Assembly: GCA_910586715.1 (NCBI GenBank)
Contig: CAJUJG010000001.1
Coordinates: forward strand, 117,871-181,870
Direction of reading: 5' to 3'
Source of the DNA: an uncultured Lachnospiraceae bacterium
GTDB lineage: Bacteria > Bacillota > Clostridia > Lachnospirales > Lachnospiraceae
Length of the DNA stretch: 64,000 nucleotides
Of this stretch, positions 27,478-37,125 are shown piece by piece. Within the stretch, counting starts at the first letter, position 1; every line of letters starts with the position of its first letter. Position numbers and translations under genes: made by a program. The notes under the pieces were generated by a model, which saw nothing but the letters and a program-made list of their open reading frames with translations, had not been told where the DNA came from and searched no databases.

Positions 27478-28302
27478 ATGACAAAGCTGGAAGAATATTA
27501 TAATAAGTTTAATGAAGAGAAACGCCTCAATTCCCGGCATGGACAAGTTGAATTTCGCGTTTCAATGAAATATATACAAAAGTATTTAAACAGGGCAGCC
27601 GCGGGGCTAGACAATGCGGCTGCCCTGAATAACAATCAGGTCCCCAAAGATAAGATTCGGGTTTTAGACATTGGAGCAGGGACCGGAAAATACAGCGTGG
27701 CGCTTGCGGAGCAGGGATATGATGTGACAGCAGTTGAGTTAGTTAAATATAATCTCGGAATTTTAAAACAAAAGGCGAGCACGGTACATGCGATGCAGGG
27801 AAATGCGATGAATCTGAAAAAGCTTGCGGATGACAGCTATGATGTAACGCTTTTGTTTGGACCGATGTATCATCTGTTTGGCTTTGATGATAAAAACAAG
27901 GCGCTTGGAGAGGCAAAGCGCGTAACAAAACAAGGCGGAGTTATTTTGACAGCCTACTGTATGAACGAATACAGCGTTATAATGTATGGCTTTAAAGAAC
28001 AGCATATTTTGGAATGTATGGAACAGGGACGTTTTACGGAAGACTTTAAGACAATATCAAATCCCGACCAATTGTATGATTATGTGCGGTTAGAGGATAT
28101 TGATGCGTTGAATCGGGCACAGGGATTAGAGCGTCTTGAGATTATATCGCCGGACGGTGCGGCAAATTATATGCGTCCGTATTTGAATCGACTTACAGAT
28201 AAAGAGTTTGAAGCGTTTGTTCAGTATCAAATGGCTGTGTGTGGACGTGCAGATTTAATTGGAGCGGGAGCACATACAGTTGATATTTTAAGGAAAGTTT
28301 GA
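27478..28302 (+). CDS. Class I SAM-dependent methyltransferase
   Basis: A 274-residue cytosolic methyltransferase of the Rossmann type. Motif I is VLDIGAGTGKYSVALAEQG, then VTAVELVKYNL (acidic loop), VHAMQGNAMNLKKL, VTLLFGPMYHLF and RVTKQGGVILTAYC. The LLFGPMYH motif is common in small-molecule methyltransferases; no substrate can be assigned. It begins three bases after the YczE-like gene, and the next gene follows by 17 bases. Confidence 0.85.
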   Translation: MTKLEEYYNKFNEEKRLNSRHGQVEFRVSMKYIQKYLNRAAAGLDNAAALNNNQVPKDKIRVLDIGAGTGKYSVALAEQGYDVTAVELVKYNLGILKQKASTVHAMQGNAMNLKKLADDSYDVTLLFGPMYHLFGFDDKNKALGEAKRVTKQGGVILTAYCMNEYSVIMYGFKEQHILECMEQGRFTEDFKTISNPDQLYDYVRLEDIDALNRAQGLERLEIISPDGAANYMRPYLNRLTDKEFEAFVQYQMAVCGRADLIGAGAHTVDILRKV

Positions 28303-28319
28303 AAGAATGGAGGATTGTG

Positions 28320-31300
28320 ATGAACTTAAATCAGGTGATGACGGAGTTGGATGCGCTTTTTACACAGGAACGCATCAGTGAAGTGCCGCAGTTCTTGGAA
28401 GAGCATATTGAGCAGGCACGTGCAGCCGGGGAACAGGATATAATGCTTACATTATATAATGAATGCATCGGTTTTTACCGGGAAACGGGACAATATGACA
28501 AGTCGATTGAAAACTGCGATAAGGCGATAGCGCTTATGGAGGAGATGGGATTAAACGGAACGATGCCTTATGCGACCACGCTCTTAAATATTGCCAATGC
28601 ACAGCGTGCGGCAGGTCATCTGCAGGAATCTTTGGAGTTTTATAATAAAGTACGACCGATTTATGCAGCAAGGCTTAAGGAAGATGATATGTACTTTGCA
28701 GGGCTTTATAATAATTTAAGTCTTTTGTATCAGGAGATGGGTGATTTTGGTGCGGCGAAGGAGCAGCTTGAGAACGCGCTTAAAATCGTCAGCCATAAGG
28801 AAAATACGGCATTTGAGGTTGCCGTAACGCAGGCAAATCTTGCAAATACCTGCATTGAACTTGGGCAGGATGAAGAGGCAAAAGCAAGGGCAGAAGAGGC
28901 TATTCGCATTTTTGAGGAAATAGGAGTCGACGATGCCCACTACAGTGCGGCATTATCGGCGCTTGGAAGTCTCTACTATATGGATAAGGATTATTCCAGT
29001 GCGCTTTCGGCAATGGAAAAGAGCAGAGAGTGCGTGGCGAAATATCTTGGAGCAGAGAATATTCAATATAAAAGATTAAGCGATAATATAAAAATCATTC
29101 AGGAAAAAATAGGAGAGGAAGAACCAAAGACACAGCCGACGCAGGCAGAGGAAGAAGTAAAAGAAGAGGACAACACACCACCAATGAATGAAGAGGAAAT
29201 TGACAAGATTTTGGGAATTGACATTGATAATGATGGATGGGCATCGGTGATTCGGGCGGATAGAAATACGGATGATGAAAAAGCCTGTGATGAGCATAAG
29301 GCAGATGAAGATGTAAGCGAAACCGATAAGGAGAGCGAAAGGCAGGAGGAAGCCGGCAATCCTGCGGACAGCGTGAGTACGTTTGATATTAATTCGGCTT
29401 TTGCTGACATTAAAGCTGCGGCTTCCAAAAAACTTCAGGAACATTCTGGGAAAAAATATCAGGCAAACAGTGTACTTGACATAGATCAAAAAGGCGTATC
29501 GGATAGTGAGACTGGGTCTAATGAAGAAGCCCGGTCATTATATGATGAGGAGAAAGCAGTTGACGCCATGATAGCGGAGGTTATGGATGAGATTGCAGTA
29601 GAGGTTGAAGAAGCTTCGGAGGTGGATCAGACACAGGAAAATGATACCAAAGAAGATACTAATGAGGGGAATGCACAAGAGGAAGCTGTTTTAGATTCGC
29701 CTAAGCCTGGCATATTAGAAGAGAGTGTGCCCGAAAATACGGATGCTGATTTACCAACGGATGTTATGGGATTAGAACTTTGCCGCAAGTACTATGAAGA
29801 ATATGGAAGACCTATGATTGCAGAAAAATTTCCGGAATATGAGACACGGATTGCTGTAGGTCTTGTGGGAAAAGGGTCTGATTGCTTTGGATTTGACGAT
29901 ATGCAGTCAAGAGACCATGATTTCGGACCGCGGTTTTTGATGTGGGTTACAAAAGAGGTGTATGACAAAATAGGAAGTGCACTAGAGGAAGCATATGAAA
30001 AATTGCCGGATACATTTTTGGGTATAAAACGTATTGAGACTTTTCATGGAAAAGACAGAGCCGGCGTTATGGTGATAGAAGATTTTTACAAAAATATTCT
30101 TGGAGTTGACTTAATTGGCGCGCTTACAAATGAACGCAAAGGGCTGGCGCAGGTGAAGAGCTGGCTGGCAGTGCATGATTATGCTTTGGCGGCATCGGTA
30201 AACGGGGCGGTTTTTAGGGATGATGAGGGTATTTTTACTTCATACAGGGAACTGCTTGCGGGATATTATCCGAAAACTGTTTGGTACAGGAAGATTGCGC
30301 AGGCATGTGCATTGTTTTCTCAGAATGGACAGTATAACCTGCCGCGTATGAGAAAGCGCGGACAGTTTGTCGCAGCGGAGCTGGCAAAGGCAGAATGTGT
30401 GAAGCAGGCAATGAAGCTGTATTATTTGTTAAACAGAACGTATGCACCGCATGACAAGTGGCTTTTTAAAAATCTGCCTGACAATGCAAATATGGTGCTG
30501 GCGGAAGAAGGAATGCAGTCTCAAGAGGCAATGGTAAAAAGTGTATCACAGCTCGTTGAGGAAATCAGCCTTACAAGCGTAGACAAAGCATATGAAACTC
30601 AGCTTACAACTGCGGTAGAATCGCTTGCGGTAATTTTTGCGAATGCACTGGAACACTTGAATATTATAGGAAGCTGTGACCTTTATCTTGATGCAAATAC
30701 GGCAGAACTGATTGCAAAGAGCGACGCACTGCTGGCGGCGACGATGGCTGATGCGCCGACTGTTACGGCACTTTCACTTTCCATTGCAAAGGCGGAGTTT
30801 GAGGCGTTTGATAAGGTGCAGAATGAAGGGGGAAGAGCAAGCTGCCAAAATAACTGGCCGACTTTTAAGGTGATGCGCATGAGCCAGTATATGACATGGG
30901 ATGAGGACATGCTTTTACAGTATTTGTATGAGTTTAAGACAAATTATGCAAATGGTAGAAACATGGTTGAAGAGAAATATGCGCGAATGATGGCGTCAAC
31001 GGCACCTGAGGAGTACGCGGCATTTGCGGATAAACTTCCCCAAAATTCAAAAGAAAAGCAAGAAATCATGGAGCAGATTATTGCGCTCCAGGTGAAATGG
31101 ATGGAAGAGTTTGCGCAGCAGTATCCAAAACTTGCAGACAATGCGCGTACTATACACACAAACGAAGATTTGCCGTATGATACATCGTATGAAACCTATT
31201 TACGGGGTGAACTTGGCACGTATTCTGACAAGCTGATTGAGATGTATGGCAGATATGTGGTGGAATATGCAAGGAACGGGAAAAGCGTAGCGCGGGAAAT

Positions 31301-31373
31301 TATGGCGAATACCGTGCGGTTTTACGGATACAAAAGCTTTGAAGAAGCAGAAAGCAAACAGATGTTAAATTAG
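28320..31373 (+). CDS. TPR-repeat protein with C-terminal DUF4037 domain
   Basis: A protein of 1017 residues. The first 260 are tetratricopeptide repeats (for example ESLEFYNKVRPIYAARL and AAKEQLENALKIV), a protein-contact scaffold. Residues about 270-480 are very acidic and low complexity. The C-terminal half is DUF4037 with the nucleotidyltransferase-like motif GKGSDCFGFDDMQSRDHDFG, whose serine and spaced aspartates suggest a metal site. Substrate unknown. ATG 28320 is preferred over TTG 28299 because GGAGG lies at 28309-28314. It ends the five-gene run and is followed by a terminator. Confidence 0.85.
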   Translation: MNLNQVMTELDALFTQERISEVPQFLEEHIEQARAAGEQDIMLTLYNECIGFYRETGQYDKSIENCDKAIALMEEMGLNGTMPYATTLLNIANAQRAAGHLQESLEFYNKVRPIYAARLKEDDMYFAGLYNNLSLLYQEMGDFGAAKEQLENALKIVSHKENTAFEVAVTQANLANTCIELGQDEEAKARAEEAIRIFEEIGVDDAHYSAALSALGSLYYMDKDYSSALSAMEKSRECVAKYLGAENIQYKRLSDNIKIIQEKIGEEEPKTQPTQAEEEVKEEDNTPPMNEEEIDKILGIDIDNDGWASVIRADRNTDDEKACDEHKADEDVSETDKESERQEEAGNPADSVSTFDINSAFADIKAAASKKLQEHSGKKYQANSVLDIDQKGVSDSETGSNEEARSLYDEEKAVDAMIAEVMDEIAVEVEEASEVDQTQENDTKEDTNEGNAQEEAVLDSPKPGILEESVPENTDADLPTDVMGLELCRKYYEEYGRPMIAEKFPEYETRIAVGLVGKGSDCFGFDDMQSRDHDFGPRFLMWVTKEVYDKIGSALEEAYEKLPDTFLGIKRIETFHGKDRAGVMVIEDFYKNILGVDLIGALTNERKGLAQVKSWLAVHDYALAASVNGAVFRDDEGIFTSYRELLAGYYPKTVWYRKIAQACALFSQNGQYNLPRMRKRGQFVAAELAKAECVKQAMKLYYLLNRTYAPHDKWLFKNLPDNANMVLAEEGMQSQEAMVKSVSQLVEEISLTSVDKAYETQLTTAVESLAVIFANALEHLNIIGSCDLYLDANTAELIAKSDALLAATMADAPTVTALSLSIAKAEFEAFDKVQNEGGRASCQNNWPTFKVMRMSQYMTWDEDMLLQYLYEFKTNYANGRNMVEEKYARMMASTAPEEYAAFADKLPQNSKEKQEIMEQIIALQVKWMEEFAQQYPKLADNARTIHTNEDLPYDTSYETYLRGELGTYSDKLIEMYGRYVVEYARNGKSVAREIMANTVRFYGYKSFEEAESKQMLN

Positions 31374-31393
31374 TATATAAATATGATAACTAT

Positions 31394-31429
31394 AAAAGTG
31401 CAGTATTTTTCATGAAATGCTGCACTTTT
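31394..31429 (+). terminator. Rho-independent terminator after DUF4037 gene
   Basis: AAAAGTGCAG (31394-31403) pairs with CTGCACTTTT (31420-31429), and the stem continues with ATTT/AAAT inside. Ends the htrA-to-DUF4037 unit. Confidence 0.8.
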
Positions 31430-31481
31430 GTAGATGAAGTTTTCGGGGAGAGATTTGAGGGAAATGCAGTTGATAAGAATA

Positions 31482-31510
31482 TTGACGTTTCCAAGAAATA
31501 ATGCTAGTAT
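31482..31510 (+). promoter_or_regulatory. Predicted promoter of trpS
   Basis: TTGACG at 31482-31487, 17-base spacer, TAGTAT at 31505-31510. No T-box or trp attenuator is seen in the short leader. Confidence 0.4.
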
Positions 31511-31562
31511 AACAGATGATTAGAGAAATAAAATCAGTATATAAACTAAAGGGGAACATAAA

Positions 31563-32669
31563 ATGAGTAAAATCATATTAACCGGTGACAGACCGACAGG
31601 AAGACTTCATATCGGGCACTACGTAGGCTCGCTCAGACAGCGTGTGGGGCTTCAAAATTCAGGGGAATTTGATAAAATTTATATTATGATAGCAGACGCG
31701 CAGGCACTGACCGATAACTTTGAAAATCCCGAAAAAGTGCGTCAGAATGTGATAGAGGTGGCGCTTGATTATCTTGCGGTGGGGCTGGATCCGGCAAAAG
31801 CGACGCTTTTTATCCAGTCTCAGATTTCCGAGCTGACAGAACTTACGTTCTATTACATGAACTTAGTTACGGTTGCGAGACTGCAGCGAAATCCGACCGT
31901 AAAAAACGAAATCCAGCTTCGCAATTTTGAGGCGAGTATTCCGGTAGGCTTTTTCACATACCCGATCAGTCAGGCGGCAGATATTACGTTCTGCAAGGCA
32001 AACGTTGTGCCAGTGGGTGAGGACCAGCTTCCCATGATAGAACAGACAAAGGAAATCGTGCACAAGTTCAACTCCGTGTATGCGCCCGAAAATCCTGTGC
32101 TGGTAGAACCAAAAGCACTGATTCCAAAGGCGGATGCGTGTAAACGCCTTCCCGGAACAGACGGAAAAGCGAAAATGAGCAAATCGCTTGGAAACTGCAT
32201 TTATCTTGCGGACAGCGCAGATGAGGTACGCACAAAGATTATGAGCATGTATACGGACCCGTTGCATCTGCAGGTGAGCGATCCCGGACATTTGGAGGGA
32301 AATACCGTATTTACGTATCTTGACGCGTTTGCCAAGGATGAGCATTTTGAGCGATACTGTCCGGATTATGCAAATCTTGATGAAATGAAAGCGCATTATC
32401 AAAGAGGCGGTCTTGGGGACGTGAAGGTTAAGAAATTCCTGAATAATGTCGTTCAGGAGGAGCTTGAGCCGATTAGAAACAGGCGCGCGGAGTATGAGAA
32501 GGATATTCCCGAGATTTACAATATTTTAAAGAAGGGTTCCGACGCAGCAAGAGAAGTTGCGGCACAAACGCTGTCCGAAGTGAAAAATGCAATGAAAATA
32601 GATTATTTCCAGGATATGGAGTTGATACAGGAACAGAGCAAAAAATATGCAAATGAAAAAAGGGGTTGA
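31563..32669 (+). CDS. trpS: Tryptophanyl-tRNA synthetase
   Basis: Class I synthetase charging tRNA-Trp. The 368-residue product carries the HIGH motif as GRLHIGHYVGSL and the KMSKS loop as KAKMSKSLGN. The central VPVGEDQLPMIEQTKEI is the usual active-site stretch. It is slightly longer than the common 330 residues, mostly at the C-terminus. AAAGGGGAA precedes ATG. The terminator starts inside the last codons. Confidence 0.97.
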   Translation: MSKIILTGDRPTGRLHIGHYVGSLRQRVGLQNSGEFDKIYIMIADAQALTDNFENPEKVRQNVIEVALDYLAVGLDPAKATLFIQSQISELTELTFYYMNLVTVARLQRNPTVKNEIQLRNFEASIPVGFFTYPISQAADITFCKANVVPVGEDQLPMIEQTKEIVHKFNSVYAPENPVLVEPKALIPKADACKRLPGTDGKAKMSKSLGNCIYLADSADEVRTKIMSMYTDPLHLQVSDPGHLEGNTVFTYLDAFAKDEHFERYCPDYANLDEMKAHYQRGGLGDVKVKKFLNNVVQEELEPIRNRRAEYEKDIPEIYNILKKGSDAAREVAAQTLSEVKNAMKIDYFQDMELIQEQSKKYANEKRG

Positions 32670-32679
32670 CCCTTTTTTT
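32655..32679 (+). terminator. Terminator overlapping the trpS stop codon
   Basis: AAAAAAGGG (up to 32664) pairs with CCCTTTTTT starting at 32670; the loop GTTGA contains the TGA stop (32667-32669). The T-run is the terminator tail. Confidence 0.75.
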
Positions 32680-32782
32680 ATTGCTTTTTTTTGAAAAGAA
32701 CATTATAATAATAGATGAAAAAAATACATTTTGTAATATTTTTGAGCAAATTGCGCTATAATTAATAAAAAGGGGTAATGAA

Positions 32783-34129
32783 ATGAAAAATACATTCTAT
32801 TTATTAAATATGGATGTTTCCGGAATAAAAAGTATTCAAGAGAATGTGCACCTGAGCTTCTATAAAAAAACAGTTGATAAAGGGTTTGATTCGGAAAAGT
32901 ATCGGGTGAAAGCAATTTATGGTGAAAATGGTGCAGGAAAGTCAGCTCTCGTTACTGCAGTTAAAATCTTTCAGGATTTAATATTAGATGATAATTATTT
33001 AAATGATTCGAAAACACAGATTTTTTTGGATGAAATCGTTAATAAAGTAACACAAAATTTTTACTTTGACTGCGAATTTCTTTTTTGTTCGAATAACACA
33101 AGCAGGGTATATCACTATTCAGTAAGTATAGGAAAACGTGAAAACGGAATATATGAAATCCAGTCTGAACACCTGAAGGTGAAAAATGGCAATTATGCGA
33201 ATAGCAGGTATAATATGGTTTTTGAAATTGAAAATGGCGAGCTGGCATTTCTTGATTGCAGTGACAATGAAAGAGAGTGGATAGAAAGGAAAACAATGAA
33301 CTTATTGTCTTCTCATTCCTTTATTGGTTTATACTTGATAAATTTCGAAGTGGACAATATAATCAAGGATTCGGTTAGTGCTACTTTATTTATCAATATC
33401 TTAGCATGTTCAACGCTTGCGATGGTAATCAAAGTATATATTGCAGAAGAGGACCAGCATGAATTGTATTTTTTGCGTAAAAAGATAAGAGGAAATGCAT
33501 TGGATAAACAGAAAATGATTGATGAACTTTTGGGTTATGAAGATAGTATCAATATATTTTCCAGTGTGAATGAAAGTCATGTTGATAAAAAGAGTTTTGA
33601 GGAGTATAAGGAAAGAATTAACCAGCTGACACGGTTTATCAAAATTTTTAAATCAGATTTGGTATCTATTGATATTGACGCAAAAGAAAATGGAGGGGAA
33701 TATATATGTGACTTGAATTTGAACTATGGCGGGTATGTGATTAATAAAGAGTTTGAAAGCACGGGAATTAAAAAGTTGATAAGGCTGTTTGACTGTTTTG
33801 TGGCTGCAAGCAGAGGAAGAATTGTATTTGTGGACGAAATGGATTCGAATCTGAATGATGTATATTTATGTAAACTCATTGAATATTTTATGTATTACGG
33901 CAAAGGACAATTATGCTTTACAACCCATAATTTAGACCCGATGACGGTGTTAAAGGAAAATAAAAATTCCATTGATTTCTTATCCAGTGACAATCATTTG
34001 GTTTCGTGGACATCCCGGGGAAATGCATCGCCGGATAACTGCTATAAGAATGGTATGATAGAAGACTCTCCGTTTAATATTGATGCTACGGATTTTGTGG
34101 GAATTTTTGGGGAGTATCGTGAACTGTAA
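32783..34129 (+). CDS. Orphan AAA/SMC-like ATPase (AAA_15/AAA_21 type)
   Basis: A 448-residue ATPase of the group related to ABC/SMC heads. Walker A is YGENGAGKSAL near residue 50, a signature-like ESTGIKKLI lies near 325, Walker B is RIVFVDEMDSN and the switch histidine is TTHN. A helical insert sits in the middle. Such proteins occur in abortive infection and OLD-like defence systems, often with a nuclease or toxin partner, but none is next to it. The base composition is visibly A+T-richer than the genes on both sides, suggesting recent acquisition. TATAAT is present at 32756-32761. Function not known. Confidence 0.72.
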   Translation: MKNTFYLLNMDVSGIKSIQENVHLSFYKKTVDKGFDSEKYRVKAIYGENGAGKSALVTAVKIFQDLILDDNYLNDSKTQIFLDEIVNKVTQNFYFDCEFLFCSNNTSRVYHYSVSIGKRENGIYEIQSEHLKVKNGNYANSRYNMVFEIENGELAFLDCSDNEREWIERKTMNLLSSHSFIGLYLINFEVDNIIKDSVSATLFINILACSTLAMVIKVYIAEEDQHELYFLRKKIRGNALDKQKMIDELLGYEDSINIFSSVNESHVDKKSFEEYKERINQLTRFIKIFKSDLVSIDIDAKENGGEYICDLNLNYGGYVINKEFESTGIKKLIRLFDCFVAASRGRIVFVDEMDSNLNDVYLCKLIEYFMYYGKGQLCFTTHNLDPMTVLKENKNSIDFLSSDNHLVSWTSRGNASPDNCYKNGMIEDSPFNIDATDFVGIFGEYREL

Positions 34130-34199
34130 AGAGCCTGTATAGTTATGATAATTTTAGGAAAAATAAATGTCATAATAAAAAATAACAGGAGGATACCAC

Positions 34200-35297
34200 G
34201 TGGAAAACAATGCATCAAAAAACAAACCCCTCGGCACATCGAGTGTGGCATATGCAAAGCCGGTGCTGATTATGGGCAGCGGAAACATTGTAGGGCAGAT
34301 GGAAAATGAAGGACCGCTTGCGGGCAGCTTTGATAAGGTAAGCGACGACAAAAATGATATGTTCGGCGAAGATTCGTGGGAAAAGGCGGAAAGCCAGCTT
34401 CAAAAGCAGGCGGTCGCGCTTACGCTGCAAAAGACATGCGCGCAGGCGGATGACGTCCGCTATTTATTTGCCGGAGATTTGCTCGGACAAAATATCGCAA
34501 GCTCGTTTGGGATAAAGGATTACCACATTCCCCTTTTTGGTCTTTACGGCGCGTGCTCGACGTGTGGGGAGTCATTAGTCCTTGGCAGCATGAACATTGC
34601 GGCAGGCTATGCGGACAGGGTAATTGCGCTGACCTCAAGCCACTTTGCAAGCGCACAGAAGGAGTTCCGCTTTCCGCTGGAGTATGGGAGCCAGCGTCCG
34701 CTGTACGCGTCGTGGACCGTAACCGGAAGCGCGGCGTTTCTGCTTCAGGAAGGAAATGCAAACGGAAAATCGACAACAGGCAGACAGATTAAAAACGTAT
34801 TGGAATCAGAGCATGGATGCAAAGTCGGAATAACGGGAGTTACGGTTGGGAAAATAGAAGACTTCGGCATTAAGGATTCTTTCAATATGGGATGCGCAAT
34901 GGCTCCGGCTGCGGCATGGACCATTTCCACGCATTTGAAGGATTTCGGAAGAACGCCAAAGGATTATGATGCGATTTTTACCGGCGACCTTGGAAGCGTG
35001 GGGCAGCAGGCTTTATTTAATCTGCTGTCGCAGGAGGACATTGATATTTCGGAAAATCATTATGACTGCGGCATGTTGATTTACGATGCAAAAAAGCAGG
35101 ACGTTCACGCGGGCGGAAGCGGCTGCGGCTGTTCGGCAGTGGTATTGTCTGCGCATATTCTGCCAAAGCTTGCCAAAAAGCAATGGAAGCGGATTTTATT
35201 CGTGCCCACAGGCGCACTCCTTAATAAAACGTCCTTCAATGAGGGACAAAACGTTCCGGGAATCGCACACGCGGTTGTTATTGAGGCGTTATCATAA
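34200..35297 (+). CDS. spoVAD: Stage V sporulation protein AD
   Basis: SpoVAD is a thiolase-fold protein that binds dipicolinic acid for import into the forespore. The 365 residues include LFAGDLLGQN, GLYGACSTCGESLVLGS, TSSHFASAQKEFRFPLEYG and GCAMAPAAAW, all family-typical. The start is GTG 34200 with AGGAGG eight bases upstream. Normally spoVAD lies between spoVAC and spoVAE; here it stands alone, between an ATPase and an acyl-CoA ligase. The N-terminus is somewhat longer than in Bacillus. Confidence 0.93.
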   Translation: MENNASKNKPLGTSSVAYAKPVLIMGSGNIVGQMENEGPLAGSFDKVSDDKNDMFGEDSWEKAESQLQKQAVALTLQKTCAQADDVRYLFAGDLLGQNIASSFGIKDYHIPLFGLYGACSTCGESLVLGSMNIAAGYADRVIALTSSHFASAQKEFRFPLEYGSQRPLYASWTVTGSAAFLLQEGNANGKSTTGRQIKNVLESEHGCKVGITGVTVGKIEDFGIKDSFNMGCAMAPAAAWTISTHLKDFGRTPKDYDAIFTGDLGSVGQQALFNLLSQEDIDISENHYDCGMLIYDAKKQDVHAGGSGCGCSAVVLSAHILPKLAKKQWKRILFVPTGALLNKTSFNEGQNVPGIAHAVVIEALS

Positions 35298-35469
35298 CAG
35301 ATTATTGCAGTAAGTGCAAAGGCGTAAACCGAACTGTTGTAACAAATATACAAAAGTTTAGGAAAACGGTAGAAATCCCGCTACAATAGTGATAAAATAA
35401 AAGGGTATGCAAAGATTGAGAATTGGTTAATTTCATCATTGCAAAAAACAAAAGCGAGGAGTTACAACA

Positions 35470-37104
35470 ATGCCGATAACTGACATTTTAGAGAGAAACT
35501 GTAAATTATACGCAAATGACATCTGCCTTGTCGAAATCAATCCTGAGATGAAGGAGACAAGACGTGTCACATGGAAAGAGTATGATCTGATAGAGCCAAA
35601 TCCCGTGACGCACTACCGCAGGGAAATAACATGGAGTGTGTTTAATGAAAAGGCAAACCGTTTTGCAAATCTTTTGATTGAAAGAGGCATCAAAAAGGAC
35701 GACAAGGTGGCAATCCTTCTGATGAACTGTTTGGAATGGCTGCCAATTTATTTTGGAATACTGAAAACAGGGGCGCTTGCCGTACCGCTGAATTTCCGTT
35801 ACGCCTCCGATGAGATTGAATACTGTCTGAACCTTGCTGAAGCGGATGTGCTTGTTTTCGGACCGGAGTTTATCGGGCGCGTGGAGGAGATTGCGGATAA
35901 AATCAGTAAAAACAGGCTTTTGTTTTTTGTAGGAGACAACTGTCCAAGCTTTGCTGAGGATTATACAAGCCATACGGCAAACTGCTCAAGTCAGACACCT
36001 ATGATACCGTTGACTGACATGGACAATGCAGCGATTTATTTTTCATCCGGCACGACAGGCTTTCCCAAAGCAATCCTGCACAATCATGAGAGCCTGATGC
36101 ATTCGTGCAAGGTTGAGCAGAACCACCATGGACAGACGAAACAAGATGTTTTCCTGTGTATTCCGCCTCTTTACCATACTGGTGCAAAGATGCACTGGTT
36201 CGGAAGCTTTTTGGAGGGCGCAAAAGCAGTGCTTTTAAAAGGCACGAAGCCCGAATTTATTTTGGACGCGGTTTCCAAGGAAAAATGTACGATTGTGTGG
36301 CTTTTGGTGCCGTGGGCACAGGATATTTTAGATGCCATTGACAGGGGAGACATCAAATTGGAGAACTACGAGCTCTCGCAGTGGCGGCTGATGCATATCG
36401 GTGCACAGCCTGTACCGCAAAGCCTGATTCAGCGGTGGAAAAAAGTTTTTCCGCATCATCAGTATGATACCAACTACGGACTGAGTGAATCAATCGGTCC
36501 CGGCTGCGTGCATTTGGGTGTGGAAAATATACATAAAGTCGGTGCAATCGGAAAGGCAGGTTACGGCTGGGAGGTTAAAATCGTGGACGAAGCCGGCAAT
36601 ACGGTGAAGCGCGGTGAGGTCGGTGAGCTTGCGGTCAAAGGACCGGGCGTCATGACCTGTTACTACAATGACGAGAAGGCGACTGACGAGGTTTTAAAGG
36701 ACGGATGGCTTTTTACGGGCGATATGGCGCAGGAGGACGAAGATGGTTTTATCTTCCTTGTGGACCGGAAAAAGGATGTGGTCATCAGCGGCGGCGAGAA
36801 CATTTATCCCGTGCAGATTGAAGACTTTCTTCGCACGAATGACAAAGTTAAGGACGTGGCTGTCATCGGAATACCGGATAAACGGCTCGGTGAGATTACG
36901 GCGGCAGTCATTGAAATAAAAGAGGGCATTGAGGCGACAACGCAGGAAATCAATGATTACTGTATGAAGCTTCCTAAATACAAACGTCCGAGAACCATTA
37001 TTTTTGCCGACATACCAAGAAATCCGACCGGTAAAATTGAAAAGCCGAAGCTGCGGAAAATGTATGGCGGAGAGAGCCTTGTAGCAGCCCAAAACAGAGG
37101 GTAG
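35470..37104 (+). CDS. AMP-dependent acyl-CoA synthetase/ligase
   Basis: Activates a carboxylic acid via acyl-adenylate and passes it to CoA. The ANL motifs are complete: A3 YFSSGTTGFPKAI, A5 NYGLSESIGPG, A7 FTGDMAQEDEDGF, A8 VDRKKDVVISGGENIYP, and the catalytic lysine in NPTGKIEKPKLR. The 544-residue length is usual for medium- or long-chain fatty acid or aromatic acid ligases; the substrate cannot be read from sequence. GAGGAG precedes ATG. The 172-base gap upstream shows no clear promoter. It is 21 bases from the PocR gene. Confidence 0.92.
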   Translation: MPITDILERNCKLYANDICLVEINPEMKETRRVTWKEYDLIEPNPVTHYRREITWSVFNEKANRFANLLIERGIKKDDKVAILLMNCLEWLPIYFGILKTGALAVPLNFRYASDEIEYCLNLAEADVLVFGPEFIGRVEEIADKISKNRLLFFVGDNCPSFAEDYTSHTANCSSQTPMIPLTDMDNAAIYFSSGTTGFPKAILHNHESLMHSCKVEQNHHGQTKQDVFLCIPPLYHTGAKMHWFGSFLEGAKAVLLKGTKPEFILDAVSKEKCTIVWLLVPWAQDILDAIDRGDIKLENYELSQWRLMHIGAQPVPQSLIQRWKKVFPHHQYDTNYGLSESIGPGCVHLGVENIHKVGAIGKAGYGWEVKIVDEAGNTVKRGEVGELAVKGPGVMTCYYNDEKATDEVLKDGWLFTGDMAQEDEDGFIFLVDRKKDVVISGGENIYPVQIEDFLRTNDKVKDVAVIGIPDKRLGEITAAVIEIKEGIEATTQEINDYCMKLPKYKRPRTIIFADIPRNPTGKIEKPKLRKMYGGESLVAAQNRG

Positions 37105-37125
37105 CATGTAAACGGGGGTAGAAAC

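Noticed and set aside
35298..35469. Promoter before the acyl-CoA ligase
   Set aside because: TACAAT is present but without a suitable -35; too weak to call.
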